A stretch of 64,000 bases of DNA from Methanosarcina sp. UBA289 (GCA_002496565.1 DAKJ01000003.1:1-64000); one strand, 5' to 3'; positions 17,655 through 27,476 are shown, counted from the stretch's first letter. Notes: generated by a model not told the origin, from the letters alone. A program made the numbers and translations.

Positions 17655-18443
17655 ATGAAGGTCTCAATCGAACCTGTTATCCTGAAACTTGGGGGCAGTG
17701 TCATTACTGACAAAGCCGCAGATCAAGGGGTTGTAAAAGAGGATGACCTCCTGAGGATTGCAAAGGAAGTTTCCGAATACCGGGGAAAAATGATAATTGT
17801 ACACGGTGCAGGTTCCTTTGGGCATACCTACGCCAAAAAATATGGGCTTGACAGGGGTTTTGATCCTGAAGGAGCAATTGTAACACATAAGTCTGTCAAG
17901 AAACTTGCATCCAGAGTTGTAGATGTATTAAACGAGTACGGAGTCCGGGCTATAGCCGTACATCCTATGGGCTGTACGGTTTGCAGAAACGGACGAATCG
18001 AAAGTATGTACCTTGACAACATAAAGCTCATGCTCGAAAACGGGCTTGTCCCGGTACTGCACGGAGATGTCGTCATGGATCTTGAACTCAAAGCGTGCGT
18101 GCTTTCAGGAGACCAGATAGTTCCCTATCTTGCAAAAGAACTTAAGATTACCCGACTCGGGTTAGGCTCGGCAGAGGATGGAGTACTTGATAATGAAGGA
18201 AAAACCGTACCTGAGATCACTCCAAAAACTTTTGAGAGCTTCAAGCGTTACATAAAAGGGTCGGAAAGTACTGATGTTACGGGCGGCATGCTCGGAAAAG
18301 TGCAGGAACTTCTGGAACTCAGCAAAACGTCTTGTATAACATCACATATATTCAATGCCAGGAAAGAGAATAACATATATAGGTTCCTAAATGGGGAATC
18401 CATGGGAACCACAATCAGTCCGGACAAAGGGTATAAAGTATGA
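17655..18443 (+). CDS. ipk: isopentenyl phosphate kinase
   Basis: Phosphorylates isopentenyl phosphate to isopentenyl diphosphate in the archaeal mevalonate pathway. It is an amino-acid-kinase fold protein of 262 aa with LKLGGSVITDK at the N-terminus, VHGAGSFGHTYAKKYGL carrying the catalytic His that marks IPK, VLHGDVV and LSGDQIVPYLA. A TATA-like stretch and short leader precede ATG 17655. Its stop overlaps the fni start by four bases (ATGA), so the two are coupled. Confidence 0.93.
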   Translation: MKVSIEPVILKLGGSVITDKAADQGVVKEDDLLRIAKEVSEYRGKMIIVHGAGSFGHTYAKKYGLDRGFDPEGAIVTHKSVKKLASRVVDVLNEYGVRAIAVHPMGCTVCRNGRIESMYLDNIKLMLENGLVPVLHGDVVMDLELKACVLSGDQIVPYLAKELKITRLGLGSAEDGVLDNEGKTVPEITPKTFESFKRYIKGSESTDVTGGMLGKVQELLELSKTSCITSHIFNARKENNIYRFLNGESMGTTISPDKGYKV

Positions 18444-19537
18444 TTGGCACGACCTCAAAGCGAAAGATCGAACACCTGAAGTTATGTGCTGAAAGCCCGG
18501 TTGAATCTCGAAAAGTCAGTGCGGGCTTTGAGGATGTGACCCTGATCCACAGGGCACTTCCGGAACTCGATATGGATAAACTGAATACGTCTATAGATCT
18601 TCTTGGAAAACGCCTGCAAGCTCCTTTTCTGATCGCTTCGATCACTGGAGGTCATCCTGACACTATTTCTGTAAACGCTGCCCTTGCCACCGCAGCTGAA
18701 GAACTGGGAGTAGGAATAGGAGTTGGTAGCCAGAGAGCTGCAATTGATGACCCAGCCCAGGAAGAATCATTCAGGATTGTCAGGGAAAAAGCTCCGAGTA
18801 CCTTTATATATGGGAATGTCGGCGCTGCTCAGATTCGCGAGTATGGGGTTGAAGTAGTTGAAAAACTCATAGAAATGATCGATGCCGATGCCCTTGCCAT
18901 TCACCTTAACTTCTTACAGGAAGCCATCCAGCCAGAAGGAGATAGGGATGCCACTGGCTGTCTTGATATGATAACAGAGATCTGCTCCGTACTGGACACG
19001 CCAATAATCATTAAAGAAACTGGAGCTGGGATCTCAAGGGAAGATGCCCTTCTTCTCAAGAAGGCAGGTGTGTCTGCAATTGATGTCGGAGGGGTGGGAG
19101 GTACAAGCTGGGCAGGCGTTGAGGTTTACCGGGCCAGGAAAAGTGGAGATTCTGTCTCCGAACACCTTGGGGAACTTTTTTGGGATTTTGGAATTCCTAC
19201 AGTTTCCAGCATTATAGAATCCAGGGTTTCTCTTCCAATTATCGCAACTGGCGGAATTAGAACAGGGGTAGATATCGCAAAATCCATTGCCCTTGGAGCT
19301 AGTGCGGCAAGTGCAGCCTTGCCTTTTGTGAGCCCTGCACTTGAAGGAAAAGACTCGGTTGTCAGGGCTCTTTCCCACATGCTGGATGAATTTAGGATTG
19401 CAATGTTTCTCTGCGGCTGTGCAGATATACAGGATCTGCGTAACGCACCTGTGGTTGTTACTGGCTGGACCCTTGAGTATCTAGGGCAGCGTGGCTTTAA
19501 CGTAAAAGACTATGCCGTAGCAGGAGATGTGTTCTAA
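18440..19537 (+). CDS. fni: type 2 isopentenyl-diphosphate delta-isomerase
   Basis: FMN-dependent interconversion of IPP and DMAPP. The 365-aa TIM barrel contains RKIEHLKLC, PFLIASITGGHPDT, GVGSQRAAIDDP, HLNFLQEAIQPEGD (substrate/FMN residues), IIKETGAGIS, DVGGVGGTSWAGVE and IATGGIRTGVDIAKSIALGA (phosphate binding). The ATG overlaps the ipk stop. This places three consecutive steps of isoprenoid precursor synthesis in one transcript. Confidence 0.94.
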   Translation: MIGTTSKRKIEHLKLCAESPVESRKVSAGFEDVTLIHRALPELDMDKLNTSIDLLGKRLQAPFLIASITGGHPDTISVNAALATAAEELGVGIGVGSQRAAIDDPAQEESFRIVREKAPSTFIYGNVGAAQIREYGVEVVEKLIEMIDADALAIHLNFLQEAIQPEGDRDATGCLDMITEICSVLDTPIIIKETGAGISREDALLLKKAGVSAIDVGGVGGTSWAGVEVYRARKSGDSVSEHLGELFWDFGIPTVSSIIESRVSLPIIATGGIRTGVDIAKSIALGASAASAALPFVSPALEGKDSVVRALSHMLDEFRIAMFLCGCADIQDLRNAPVVVTGWTLEYLGQRGFNVKDYAVAGDVF

Positions 19538-20823
19538 TTCATAGCACAGAAATTCGGCTTTTTACCTGTAATCTGTATTAAAATTCGGATAATATGGTAA
19601 AATATAATAGCAGATACGTTAATTAGAAGGGTCATTTCACAACGATATTTATACATAATATGAAAGTAATGTTCGAGAATAAATTGTTAACATGAACAAG
19701 TGGATCCTTATTCCAGAATCCTGGAAAACTTAATCAGAACCATAAGGACAAGTATTGGGTTCGACCTGAATTATCTAGAGTTATTAACAATTACAATAGA
19801 ATTTGCTTCAGGCTCATAAACTGCCAGAGATTCTTTACTGAAAAATCAAGATGAATTCAGGAGATAGTTCCTAGAACTACTATAAAATCGATAAAACAGG
19901 GATTAATTTCAAGAATTACTGTTAAATCGATTAAGCTAAAGAGTTCTTTTACAGTTACTCAGGTTGAAATTACTTAGTATGAGGGAATTTCATACAGGAA
20001 TAGAAATAATTATGATAATCGTCGACTCAGGATCAACTGGTAAGGTTAGAATCACTTGATGAGATTATCATGATAAGAATAATCCAGGGAAGAATGGATT
20101 ATTGAGAAGGAAGGATAAAGTCTAATAGATTATAATAAATCAGAGTAAATTAGAATAAAACCAGGAATAAATTAAAAATAAATCTGAAAAATTTGAATGA
20201 ACCAGAATATAGCCATAAATAAACCAGAATAAACCAGGAAGACCAGAAATAAGAATCCCCAATTATAACAAAGCAGGTTGCTGGATAGGCTCTTGAAGAA
20301 TCGGCTGAAATAGAAAACTGAGTGTTTTCAAGGCAATTTAAAGGCGAAAATCCTACTTACAGGATTGGTTGAAAAATCAGGTTCTTAAGAAATACTGGCC
20401 AGAGAAGAGTACGCAAAAGAAGAGTATGTAAAGGCTCCTGTTAATTGAAGTGATATCCAGAATTCATTTAATCTGGAAGGATAAAGCCCTGAAAAAGAAT
20501 GTGTAGATAAAGGAAAGAGGGTTTGAAGACATCCTGGTAGTTCTGGAGTGCGCTTAACATACTACATTTGAATATCTGTATACTGAGACAGATAGATAAA
20601 AAGAGAATTCTTCTGCAAGAGACGTAGTTGATTCGTCTCATCGGGGGTAGAGTTCTTCCTGCGAGAAGAGTCTGAGTGCTTGGCTGTTCTAAGGCTGATT
20701 CTGTGTTAGATTCTATTGTAGCTATACCATTCGCATAATGGTTATAATTTTAAGGTCATCGCCTGATCCGATTTCCGAGGATTAGGGTTCACAAGGATTA
20801 AAAAATAAGTAAGAGGTAATAAT
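19538..20823 (+). other. 1.3 kb non-coding region before RNase J, possible long leader
   Basis: No coding frame is apparent. A TATA-like TTTATACAT (19648-19656) lies far upstream. The stretch from about 19,950 to 20,560 is strikingly A/G-rich on the plus strand, with repeated AACCAGAATA/AATAAACCAG words. Near the gene are two hairpins: GAGACG/CGTCTC (20619-20639) and ACCATT/AATGGT (20726-20742). If transcription starts at the TATA, RNase J has a 5' leader of over 1.1 kb. A separate non-coding RNA is the alternative. Confidence 0.4.
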
Positions 20824-22167
20824 ATGACTGAAATAGGAATTGTTGCAGTCGGAGGTTACAATGAAATGGGTCGTAACATGACTGCGGTTATTGTAGGTGA
20901 AGATATTATCATTCTGGACATGGGGCTTCGGCTCGATAGGGTTCAGATCCATGAGGATGTTGAAATTGACAAAATGCATTCTCTCGAACTTATTGAGATG
21001 GGAGCAATTCCTGATGATACTATTATGAAAGAAATAAATGGAACTGTCCGGGCAATTGTCTGCACTCACGGGCATCTTGATCACATAGGTGCAATTCCGA
21101 AACTTGCCCACAGGTATAACGCCCCAATTATCGCTACACCATATACATCTGCCCTTATCAAACAGCAGATCGAGGCCGAGCGCAAGTTTGAGGTTTGTAA
21201 CAGGGTTATTCCGTTGAATGCAGGTGGAACTTACCAGGTTACAGAAGACATTTCCATTGAATTCATCAACGTCCAGCATAGCATCATTGACTGTGTGCTT
21301 GCAGCAGTTCACACTCCAGTAGGAGCAGTTCTTTATGCCTGCGACTTTAAGCTGGACCGAACTCCTACAATGGGTGAAGCTCCTGACTTCGAACGCCTTA
21401 AAGCCCTCGGGAAAGAAGGAGTTATTGCAATGATTGTAGAGAGCACGAATGCTGGACGTTCAGGCAAGACTCCTTCGGAACAAATCGCAAAGGATATGGT
21501 TAGGGACGTGCTACTTGGGACAGAAGAGTCCGAAGTCGGGATGATTATTACTACCTTTGCCTCCCATATTCCCAGGCTAAAAGCCATTATTGAAGCGGCT
21601 GGGGAAATGGGCAGGATTCCTGTGCTTTTGGGACGCTCGATGGAACGCTACGTAGGGGCTGCAAGAGATCTTGGCTATCTGGAACTACCTTCCAATGTCG
21701 AGATGCACGGCCAAAGGAAGGATGTAGATAGAGCTTTCAAACGCATCATCCAGGAAGGAAAGAACAAGTATCTTCCAATTGTCACCGGGCACCAGGGCGA
21801 GCCAGGCTCCATACTTGTGCGCGTTGCAAACGGGGAAACTCCGTATACAATTGATCCAGGAGACAGGGTTATTTTCTCTGCAAATGTGATCCCAAGTCCC
21901 ATGACTCAGGCTAACCGCTATGCCCTTGAGACTAAGCTCAAGATGAGGGGCGCAAGGATTTATGACAATGTTCACGTGTCAGGACACGCATACAGGGAAG
22001 ATCACTGGGAACTCCTGCGTATGGTAAATCCTGAACATGTGATCCCTGCCCATGGGGATATGCAGATGCATGGACACTACATCGAGATGGCAGAAGACGC
22101 CGGGTATGTACTCGGAGACACAGTACACCTTCTCAGAAACGGTGAAGTGTTATATATAGAAGAATAA
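20824..22167 (+). CDS. rnj: ribonuclease J (beta-CASP metallo-beta-lactamase family)
   Basis: Archaeal 5'-3' exoribonuclease/endonuclease, 447 aa. The metallo-beta-lactamase metal site is CTHGHLDHIGAIPKL (about residues 80-94). The beta-CASP motifs are seen in FASHIPRLKAIIEAA, VTGHQGEPGSIL, VIFSANVIPSPM and the late histidines HVSGHAYREDH and VIPAHGDMQMH. SD GAGG lies seven bases before ATG 20824. It follows a long, apparently structured non-coding region and precedes the prenyl synthase by only about 30 bp. Confidence 0.93.
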   Translation: MTEIGIVAVGGYNEMGRNMTAVIVGEDIIILDMGLRLDRVQIHEDVEIDKMHSLELIEMGAIPDDTIMKEINGTVRAIVCTHGHLDHIGAIPKLAHRYNAPIIATPYTSALIKQQIEAERKFEVCNRVIPLNAGGTYQVTEDISIEFINVQHSIIDCVLAAVHTPVGAVLYACDFKLDRTPTMGEAPDFERLKALGKEGVIAMIVESTNAGRSGKTPSEQIAKDMVRDVLLGTEESEVGMIITTFASHIPRLKAIIEAAGEMGRIPVLLGRSMERYVGAARDLGYLELPSNVEMHGQRKDVDRAFKRIIQEGKNKYLPIVTGHQGEPGSILVRVANGETPYTIDPGDRVIFSANVIPSPMTQANRYALETKLKMRGARIYDNVHVSGHAYREDHWELLRMVNPEHVIPAHGDMQMHGHYIEMAEDAGYVLGDTVHLLRNGEVLYIEE

Positions 22168-22202
22168 CTGATAGGAAACCTATTCCGTGCCTCGTGATGT
22201 TT

Positions 22203-23168
22203 ATGATATTAATTGATGAGATCAAAAAAAGAAGTGTCCACGTTGACGCCGCAATTGATGAACTGCTTCCGGTAGCCTATCCTGAGGAACTGTACAAAGC
22301 TTCTCGCTACCTGGTAGATGCAGGAGGAAAGCGCCTCCGCCCCGCAGTTCTTATTCTGGCAGCTGAAGCTACCGGCTCGAATCTCAAATCGGTTTTACCT
22401 GCTGCGGTGGCCGTGGAACTTGTACATAATTTCACTCTGATCCATGATGATATAATGGATAAGGATGATGTCCGTAGAGGAATGCCTGCAGTCCATATGA
22501 TATGGGGTGACGCCGGAGCGATTCTTGCAGGTGACACTCTTTATTCCAAAGCTTTTGAGATCCTGTCAAAAGTCGAAAACGAACCGGTAAGGATTTTAAA
22601 ATGTATGGATGTGCTCTCAAAAACCTGTACAGAAATCTGTGAAGGCCAGTGGCTTGATATGGATTTCGAAAAAAGGGATAAGGTTAGTAAATCGGAATAT
22701 ATCGAGATGGTGGAGAAAAAGACCTCAGTCCTTTACGCTGCGGCAGCCAAGATTGGGGCCATTCTTGGAGGAGCTTCTGATGAGCTGGCAGAAGCCCTGT
22801 CCCAATATGGGCGCCTTATAGGAATTGGCTTCCAGATGTATGATGATGTTCTGGATATGATCACTCCGCAGGAAGTGCTCGGTAAAGTAAGAGGTAGCGA
22901 CCTTATGGAAGGGAAACATACCCTGATTGTAATTGATGCTTTCGAAAAGGGTGTAAAACTGGACATTTTCGGAAGAGGGGAAGCTACTCAGGAAGAAACC
23001 GACGAAGCCGTCCGGATTTTAACCGAATGCGGGTCAATTGATTACGTAAAGAACCTTGCAATTTCATATATCAATGAAGGCAAAGCAAAACTGGATGCCC
23101 TGCGGGACTGCCCAGAAAAAGAACTTCTCCTTCAGATTGCCGATTATATGATCTCAAGAAACTACTGA
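22203..23168 (+). CDS. geranylgeranyl/farnesyl diphosphate synthase (polyprenyl synthetase)
   Basis: Condenses IPP with allylic diphosphates to build the C15/C20 chains of archaeal lipids. The family motifs are GGKRLRPAVLIL, the first Asp-rich motif LIHDDIMDKDDVRRG (about residues 82-96) and the second, MYDDVLDM. Start codons GTG 22194, ATG 22197 and ATG 22203 are all in frame without a clear SD; 22203 gives the usual Met-Ile-Leu-Ile-Asp-Glu N-terminus. Chain length cannot be set with confidence. It closes the isoprenoid cluster. Confidence 0.9.
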   Translation: MILIDEIKKRSVHVDAAIDELLPVAYPEELYKASRYLVDAGGKRLRPAVLILAAEATGSNLKSVLPAAVAVELVHNFTLIHDDIMDKDDVRRGMPAVHMIWGDAGAILAGDTLYSKAFEILSKVENEPVRILKCMDVLSKTCTEICEGQWLDMDFEKRDKVSKSEYIEMVEKKTSVLYAAAAKIGAILGGASDELAEALSQYGRLIGIGFQMYDDVLDMITPQEVLGKVRGSDLMEGKHTLIVIDAFEKGVKLDIFGRGEATQEETDEAVRILTECGSIDYVKNLAISYINEGKAKLDALRDCPEKELLLQIADYMISRNY

Positions 23169-23209
23169 ACCAAGGAAATTGCTTAAATAACAGTCGGCTT
23201 CAGGGAAAG

Positions 23210-23247
23210 TTGCGGCTAATTGAGGCCGCAATAACCTGTATTTTTTC
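23210..23247 (+). terminator. terminator after the prenyl synthase
   Basis: Perfect 7-bp stem TTGCGGC/GCCGCAA with an 8-nt loop, followed after nine bases by TTTTTT (23241-23246). It ends the isoprenoid cluster. Confidence 0.6.
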
Positions 23248-23794
23248 CTAGACTTTTATTGACGAGTTCATCCAAAACCAATTTTACTCTCAAAATCAGT
23301 AAGTTTCAGAGCTATTTTTCTATAATCTAAAACTCGATTAATTATCCAAAACAAAGGATTCAGAGAAGCAAATATTGAGTTTTATAATCAGTTTGTTATA
23401 GACATGAAAAATTAACAGTTATGTTTTAGATATAACGACTTAATATTACTGTTTTTCAGTTCAAGTACGTATGTCCTACTTATAAAATAACTATGATTAT
23501 CTTGAAATTTTTTACGTCAAACAATTATTTGCTTCAGTATAATTTTTGATATAATTTATTTAATATAATTTATGATATTACTATGTGCTGGAGTTGGGGA
23601 ATAGAGCTGGGGTATCATCAAAACTAAAAGAAATTCCTGGAGGTTGCTGATCCTTCTTCGAATCAATGTGCTTGGGGGAGCATAAATTCGGAGAGACTGT
23701 ATTGGGGGATACAGTAGATACAGCGCCTCTGGGATTCTTCTTGCATTAAATTTCTTTATTAAACTAAAAATGGAGACACAAGGGGTTTTTATTC
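23248..23794. other. AT-rich intergenic region
   Basis: About 550 bp without a recognised gene. A GGGGATA-rich part (23,595-23,730) is less AT-rich than the rest and could be transcribed leader for the zinc-ribbon microprotein, but no defined structure was found. Confidence 0.35.
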
Positions 23795-23935
23795 ATGAAA
23801 CATCTAAAAATTTGTCCAAAATGCCACGCTAACCTTAAATTGCGCTCAGACGGCGAGATCCAGTATTGTAATATTTGCAAGTATTGGACAAAAGCAGGTA
23901 CTGCAAGACTCGATTCAATAATGATTTATGGATGA
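23795..23935 (+). CDS. zinc-ribbon microprotein
   Basis: A 46-residue protein starting MKHLKICPKCHANLKLRSDG, with a second pair CNIC about 15 residues on. The spacing Cys-Pro-x-Cys...Cys-x-x-Cys is a classic zinc ribbon. There is no SD of the usual strength (AGGGG lies well upstream of ATG 23795). A hairpin terminator follows at 24035. The function is unknown; small zinc proteins of this kind are conserved among Methanosarcina. Confidence 0.65.
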   Translation: MKHLKICPKCHANLKLRSDGEIQYCNICKYWTKAGTARLDSIMIYG

Positions 23936-24034
23936 TTGTAAATGAAGATTCTGCGTGAATTCTACGCAAAATGATAATATTAACCTTCACAAAAGGATTT
24001 TTCCAAAAAAGTTCTATAAAAAAGAGTAATATAA

Positions 24035-24059
24035 GCAGGATAAAATCCTGCCTCTTTTT
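24035..24059 (+). terminator. terminator of the zinc-ribbon gene
   Basis: Stem GCAGGA/TCCTGC with loop TAAAA, followed by CTCTTTTT. On the minus strand the same hairpin is followed further on by a T-rich stretch, so it could also serve ppdK. Confidence 0.55.
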
Positions 24060-24064
24060 GAATT

Positions 24065-24236
24065 AGTCTTAAACTTTAAGGAACTTTATTATTTTCTTGA
24101 CTCAATTGTGCTCTGGGCAGCTACGAGTCTTGCAATCGGAACTCTGTAAGAGTCTTAAACTTTAAGGAACTTTATTATTTTCTTGACTCAATTGTGCTCT
24201 GGGCAGCTACGAGTCTTGCAATCGGAACTCTGTAAG
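24065..24236. repeat. 86-bp perfect tandem duplication at the 3' end of ppdK
   Basis: Bases 24065-24150 and 24151-24236 are identical over all 86 positions. The right-hand copy contains the last codons and stop of ppdK. The left-hand copy repeats these downstream of the stop, so the protein is unaffected. Identity without a single change implies a recent event or an assembly error. Confidence 0.9.
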
Positions 24237-26820
24237 GAGAGCAGCTTACATAGTTAAGGCCTATTTCATGAGCGAAATGAATGGATTTTGGCTCTCCGCC
24301 GTGTTCTCCGCAGATACCCATTTTGAGGTCGGGTTTGACAGAGCGACCTTTACCTATGCCGATTTTCATTATTTCGCCAACGCCTTCCTGATCCAGAACT
24401 GCAAATGGATCGTGCTCAAGAATTCCTGCCTTCTGGTAAATTGGCACAAATTTGGACACGTCATCACGACTGAACCCGAAGGTTGTCTGAGTCAGGTCGT
24501 TTGTTCCAAAGGAGAAGAAGTCGGCTTCCTGTGCAATCTGGTCTGCGACAATTGCGGCTCTGGGCAGCTCGATCATTGTTCCTACTTTGTAATCGATCTT
24601 TACGCCTTTCTCGGCCATGACTGCCTCTGCCATCTTGCAGACTTCTTCCCTGGTAATGGAAAGCTCTTTTACAAGGCCCACGAGCGGAATCATGATTTCA
24701 GGAACGATCTGCATTCCCTCATTTGCAAGTTCACAGGCTGCTTCCATGATTGCACGCACCTGCATATCATAGATTTCCGGATAGGTAATTCCAAGCCTGC
24801 ATCCCCTGTGACCAAGCATTGGGTTGAGCTCTTTGAGGGAAACTACCCGCTTTATGACCTTCTTTACCTCGTCGATCTTTCCGCAGTCTCCTGAAGCTTC
24901 GAGCTCCCTGAGCTTTGCGTCCAGCTCTTCTTTATCAGGAAGGAACTCGTGGAGGGGTGGGTCAAGCAGCCTAATAGTAACAGGCAGGCCTTCCATGCTG
25001 CGGAAGATCCCAAGGAAGTCTTCCTTCTGCATAGGAAGTAATTTTTTGAGGGCTTTCTTCCTGGACTTTTCATCCTCGGCCATGATCATTTCCCTTACTG
25101 CGGGAATCCTGTCTTCCCCGAAGAACATATGTTCAGTTCTGCAAAGTCCTATACCTTCAGCGCCGAGTTCACGGGCAAGGCCTGCATCTGCCGGATTGTC
25201 TGCGTTTGTTCTCACTCCGAGAGTCCGGATATCATCCGCCCACGTAAGAATCTTCTTCAGATCGTCACTGATTTCGGCATCAATCAGCTCTACTTTCCCG
25301 ATGATTACGCTGCCTGTACTTCCATCAATGGTAATATAATCGTGCTCTTTGATTGTGCTACCATTTACCATGAAGAGGCCGCTTTTTATATCAATTGAGA
25401 TATCGCCGCAACCTACAACGCAAGGCTTACCCATACCTCTACCAACGACTGCAGCATGAGAGGTCATTCCTCCGCGCACGGTAAGGACACCCTGGGCAGC
25501 TGCCATTCCTCCGATATCTTCAGGGGAAGTTTCGGTCCGGACGAGAATTGTCTTTTCTCCCTTCTCAGCCATTTCCTCGGCTGCTTCGGCAGTAAATACA
25601 ACTTTTCCTACAGCAGCTCCGGGCGATGCAGGAAGTCCCTTTGCAATTACTTCCAGTTTTGCGTCGGGATCAATTCTCGGGTGCAGGAGAAGGTCGATAT
25701 GTTCGGCTTTAACCCTTGTGACTGCGGTTTCCTTATCAATCAGCCCTTCTGCTACCATGTCAGTGGCTATTTTCACGGCTGCAGCAGCTGTGCGCTTTCC
25801 TGTTCTAGTCTGCAGCATGTAGAGTTTTCCTTCCTGGATAGTAAACTCTATATCCTGCATATCCTTGAAATGAGCCTCAAGCCTCTGACAGATATCAACA
25901 AGCTGGTTATAGGCTTCCGGGATCTTGTTCCCAAGAGTGTCAATGAAGTCCGGAGTCCGGATGCCTGCTACAACATCTTCACCCTGTGCGTTGATAAGGT
26001 ACTCTCCGAAAAATTTCTTTTCTCCTGTCGACGGGTTTCTTGTAAAAGCAACTCCTGTGCCTGAGGTATTACCTCTGTTCCCGTAAACCATAGTCTGTAC
26101 ATTGACAGCTGTGCCCCAACTGTCATCAATCTCGTTAAGCTTTCTGTAAGTGATGGCCCTTGGATTATTCCAAGACTCAAAAACAGCATCAATTGCCATT
26201 TGAAGCTGGACTTTAGGATCCTGGGGGAAATCAAATCCTTTTTCGAGTTTGACTACGCCTTTGAACCTTTCAGCCAGCTCTTTCAGAGCTTTTGCATCTA
26301 GATCAGCATCGGATTCGACATTAAGTTCTTTTTTCTTATCCTCAATAAGGGATTCGAACTTGTCGAAGTCAATTCCTAGAACCACATCTCCAAACATGGA
26401 GATAAATCTGCGGTAACAATCGTAAGCGAACCTTTCGTCATTGACCTTATTCGCGAGTCCGAGAACAGATTTGTCCGTGAGCCCAAGGTTAAGGACGGTA
26501 TCCATCATCCCCGGCATGGACACCCTAGCTCCGGACCTTACAGAAACAAGCAGCGGATCTTCTGGGTCCCCCAACTTTTTGCCATTCAAGGTTTCGAGCT
26601 TATCGATCGCTTCGTCGATCTGTTTGAGTACTTCTTCAGAATACTTCTGATTTTTCAGATAGAGTACACAAACTTCGGTTGTGATCGTAAAACCTGGTGG
26701 TACAGGGATTCCTAAATTTGCCATTTCGGCAAGGCCTGAGCCCTTACCTCCAAGTAAGTCTTTCATACTAGCTTTGCCATCAGTTACATCCTTTCCAAAA
26801 AAATATACGAACTTTGACAA
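24175..26820 (-). CDS. ppdK: pyruvate, phosphate dikinase
   Basis: Interconverts pyruvate, ATP and Pi with PEP, AMP and PPi, feeding gluconeogenesis from acetyl-CoA-derived pyruvate. The 881-aa length is typical. The N-terminal ATP-grasp domain has LLGGKGSGLAEMANLGIPVP and VSVRSGARVSMPGMMDTVLN. The phosphohistidine is in GGMTSHAAVVGRGMGKPCVV, and the C-terminal PEP/pyruvate barrel has FSFGTNDLTQTTFGFSRDD and GICGEHGG. The start is TTG 26820, with GGGAGGAG five bases upstream. A TATA-like element lies about 90 bp upstream on the minus strand. The 3' end is duplicated. Confidence 0.96.
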   Translation of the reverse strand: MSKFVYFFGKDVTDGKASMKDLLGGKGSGLAEMANLGIPVPPGFTITTEVCVLYLKNQKYSEEVLKQIDEAIDKLETLNGKKLGDPEDPLLVSVRSGARVSMPGMMDTVLNLGLTDKSVLGLANKVNDERFAYDCYRRFISMFGDVVLGIDFDKFESLIEDKKKELNVESDADLDAKALKELAERFKGVVKLEKGFDFPQDPKVQLQMAIDAVFESWNNPRAITYRKLNEIDDSWGTAVNVQTMVYGNRGNTSGTGVAFTRNPSTGEKKFFGEYLINAQGEDVVAGIRTPDFIDTLGNKIPEAYNQLVDICQRLEAHFKDMQDIEFTIQEGKLYMLQTRTGKRTAAAAVKIATDMVAEGLIDKETAVTRVKAEHIDLLLHPRIDPDAKLEVIAKGLPASPGAAVGKVVFTAEAAEEMAEKGEKTILVRTETSPEDIGGMAAAQGVLTVRGGMTSHAAVVGRGMGKPCVVGCGDISIDIKSGLFMVNGSTIKEHDYITIDGSTGSVIIGKVELIDAEISDDLKKILTWADDIRTLGVRTNADNPADAGLARELGAEGIGLCRTEHMFFGEDRIPAVREMIMAEDEKSRKKALKKLLPMQKEDFLGIFRSMEGLPVTIRLLDPPLHEFLPDKEELDAKLRELEASGDCGKIDEVKKVIKRVVSLKELNPMLGHRGCRLGITYPEIYDMQVRAIMEAACELANEGMQIVPEIMIPLVGLVKELSITREEVCKMAEAVMAEKGVKIDYKVGTMIELPRAAIVADQIAQEADFFSFGTNDLTQTTFGFSRDDVSKFVPIYQKAGILEHDPFAVLDQEGVGEIMKIGIGKGRSVKPDLKMGICGEHGGEPKSIHFAHEIGLNYVSCSPYRVPIARLVAAQSTIESRK

Positions 26821-27148
26821 TGAGTCTCCTCCCTAGAACGAGATCATTTATCGGAGTTAATGACTGTAATGACCATAGTTATGGTCTGATTGCTGCCAAG
26901 AATGTCCATTTAATATATAAGGTTGTGGTTTCCCTCTTCTAGATCTTATACTCTACTATATTAAATTAGTTAAGACTAACATATAATATACGTCTTGCGA
27001 TATCTTTATATATAATGAACATAGACTACATATGCTTTTCAGTCTATAATATATATTCTTATTTATGGCTGACAGAATAACATGCTCAAAGCCAGGAAAT
27101 TTTTGCCCTGAGCTGGAGAGAAATAACTATTAATCATTCGTGGCTGAT
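26821..27148. promoter_or_regulatory. divergent promoter region between ppdK and gar1
   Basis: About 330 bp, very AT-rich, with TATA-like elements on both strands. TTATATATTA on the minus strand (26911-26920) suits ppdK, and TTTATATATAAT (about 27004-27015) suits gar1. No gene is present. Confidence 0.45.
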
Positions 27149-27409
27149 ATGAAACGACTCGGTAAAGTGCTGCACAGAACAGGCGTTAAAAACCTGATAA
27201 TCAGAGGGGATGAGTTAAAACCCGAGAATGCCTCAGGTAATCTTCCTAAATTGAATTCGGTCGTTGTAGATAAAGCCCTGAATCGGATTGGGACGATCGT
27301 TAATGTTTTCGGACCTGTAAATCATCCATATTTTTTAGTGAAGGGCTTTAAGCGAGCTTCTGATTCAGAATTTCGAGCTCTTGTTAATGAGAGAGTCTAT
27401 ATTCGGTGA
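27149..27409 (+). CDS. gar1: H/ACA RNA-protein complex component Gar1
   Basis: Subunit of the archaeal pseudouridylation RNP that contacts Cbf5. The 86-aa beta-barrel has the family pattern: Gly-Lys-Val-Leu-His, then VVVDKALNRIGTIVNVFGPV and PYFLVKGF. GTG 27140 is in frame, but ATG 27149 gives the usual Met-Lys-Arg-Leu-Gly start. It lies just upstream of tfb, an arrangement seen in other methanogens. Confidence 0.85.
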   Translation: MKRLGKVLHRTGVKNLIIRGDELKPENASGNLPKLNSVVVDKALNRIGTIVNVFGPVNHPYFLVKGFKRASDSEFRALVNERVYIR

Positions 27410-27464
27410 GATCTCTGACATTGAATGCGCATTTGAATTCTATATTATGGTTTAACATTAACTG

Positions 27465-27476
27465 GTTTATATATTT
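27465..27476 (+). promoter_or_regulatory. TATA box for tfb
   Basis: TTTATATATTTT lies between gar1 and tfb and implies a leader of roughly 100 nt. A strong GGTGAT SD lies five bases before ATG 27600. Confidence 0.5.

Noticed and set aside
24268..26064. Long open frames of about 170-208 codons antisense to ppdK
   Set aside because: They mirror the codon pattern of ppdK on the other strand and lack ribosome sites or recognisable domains.
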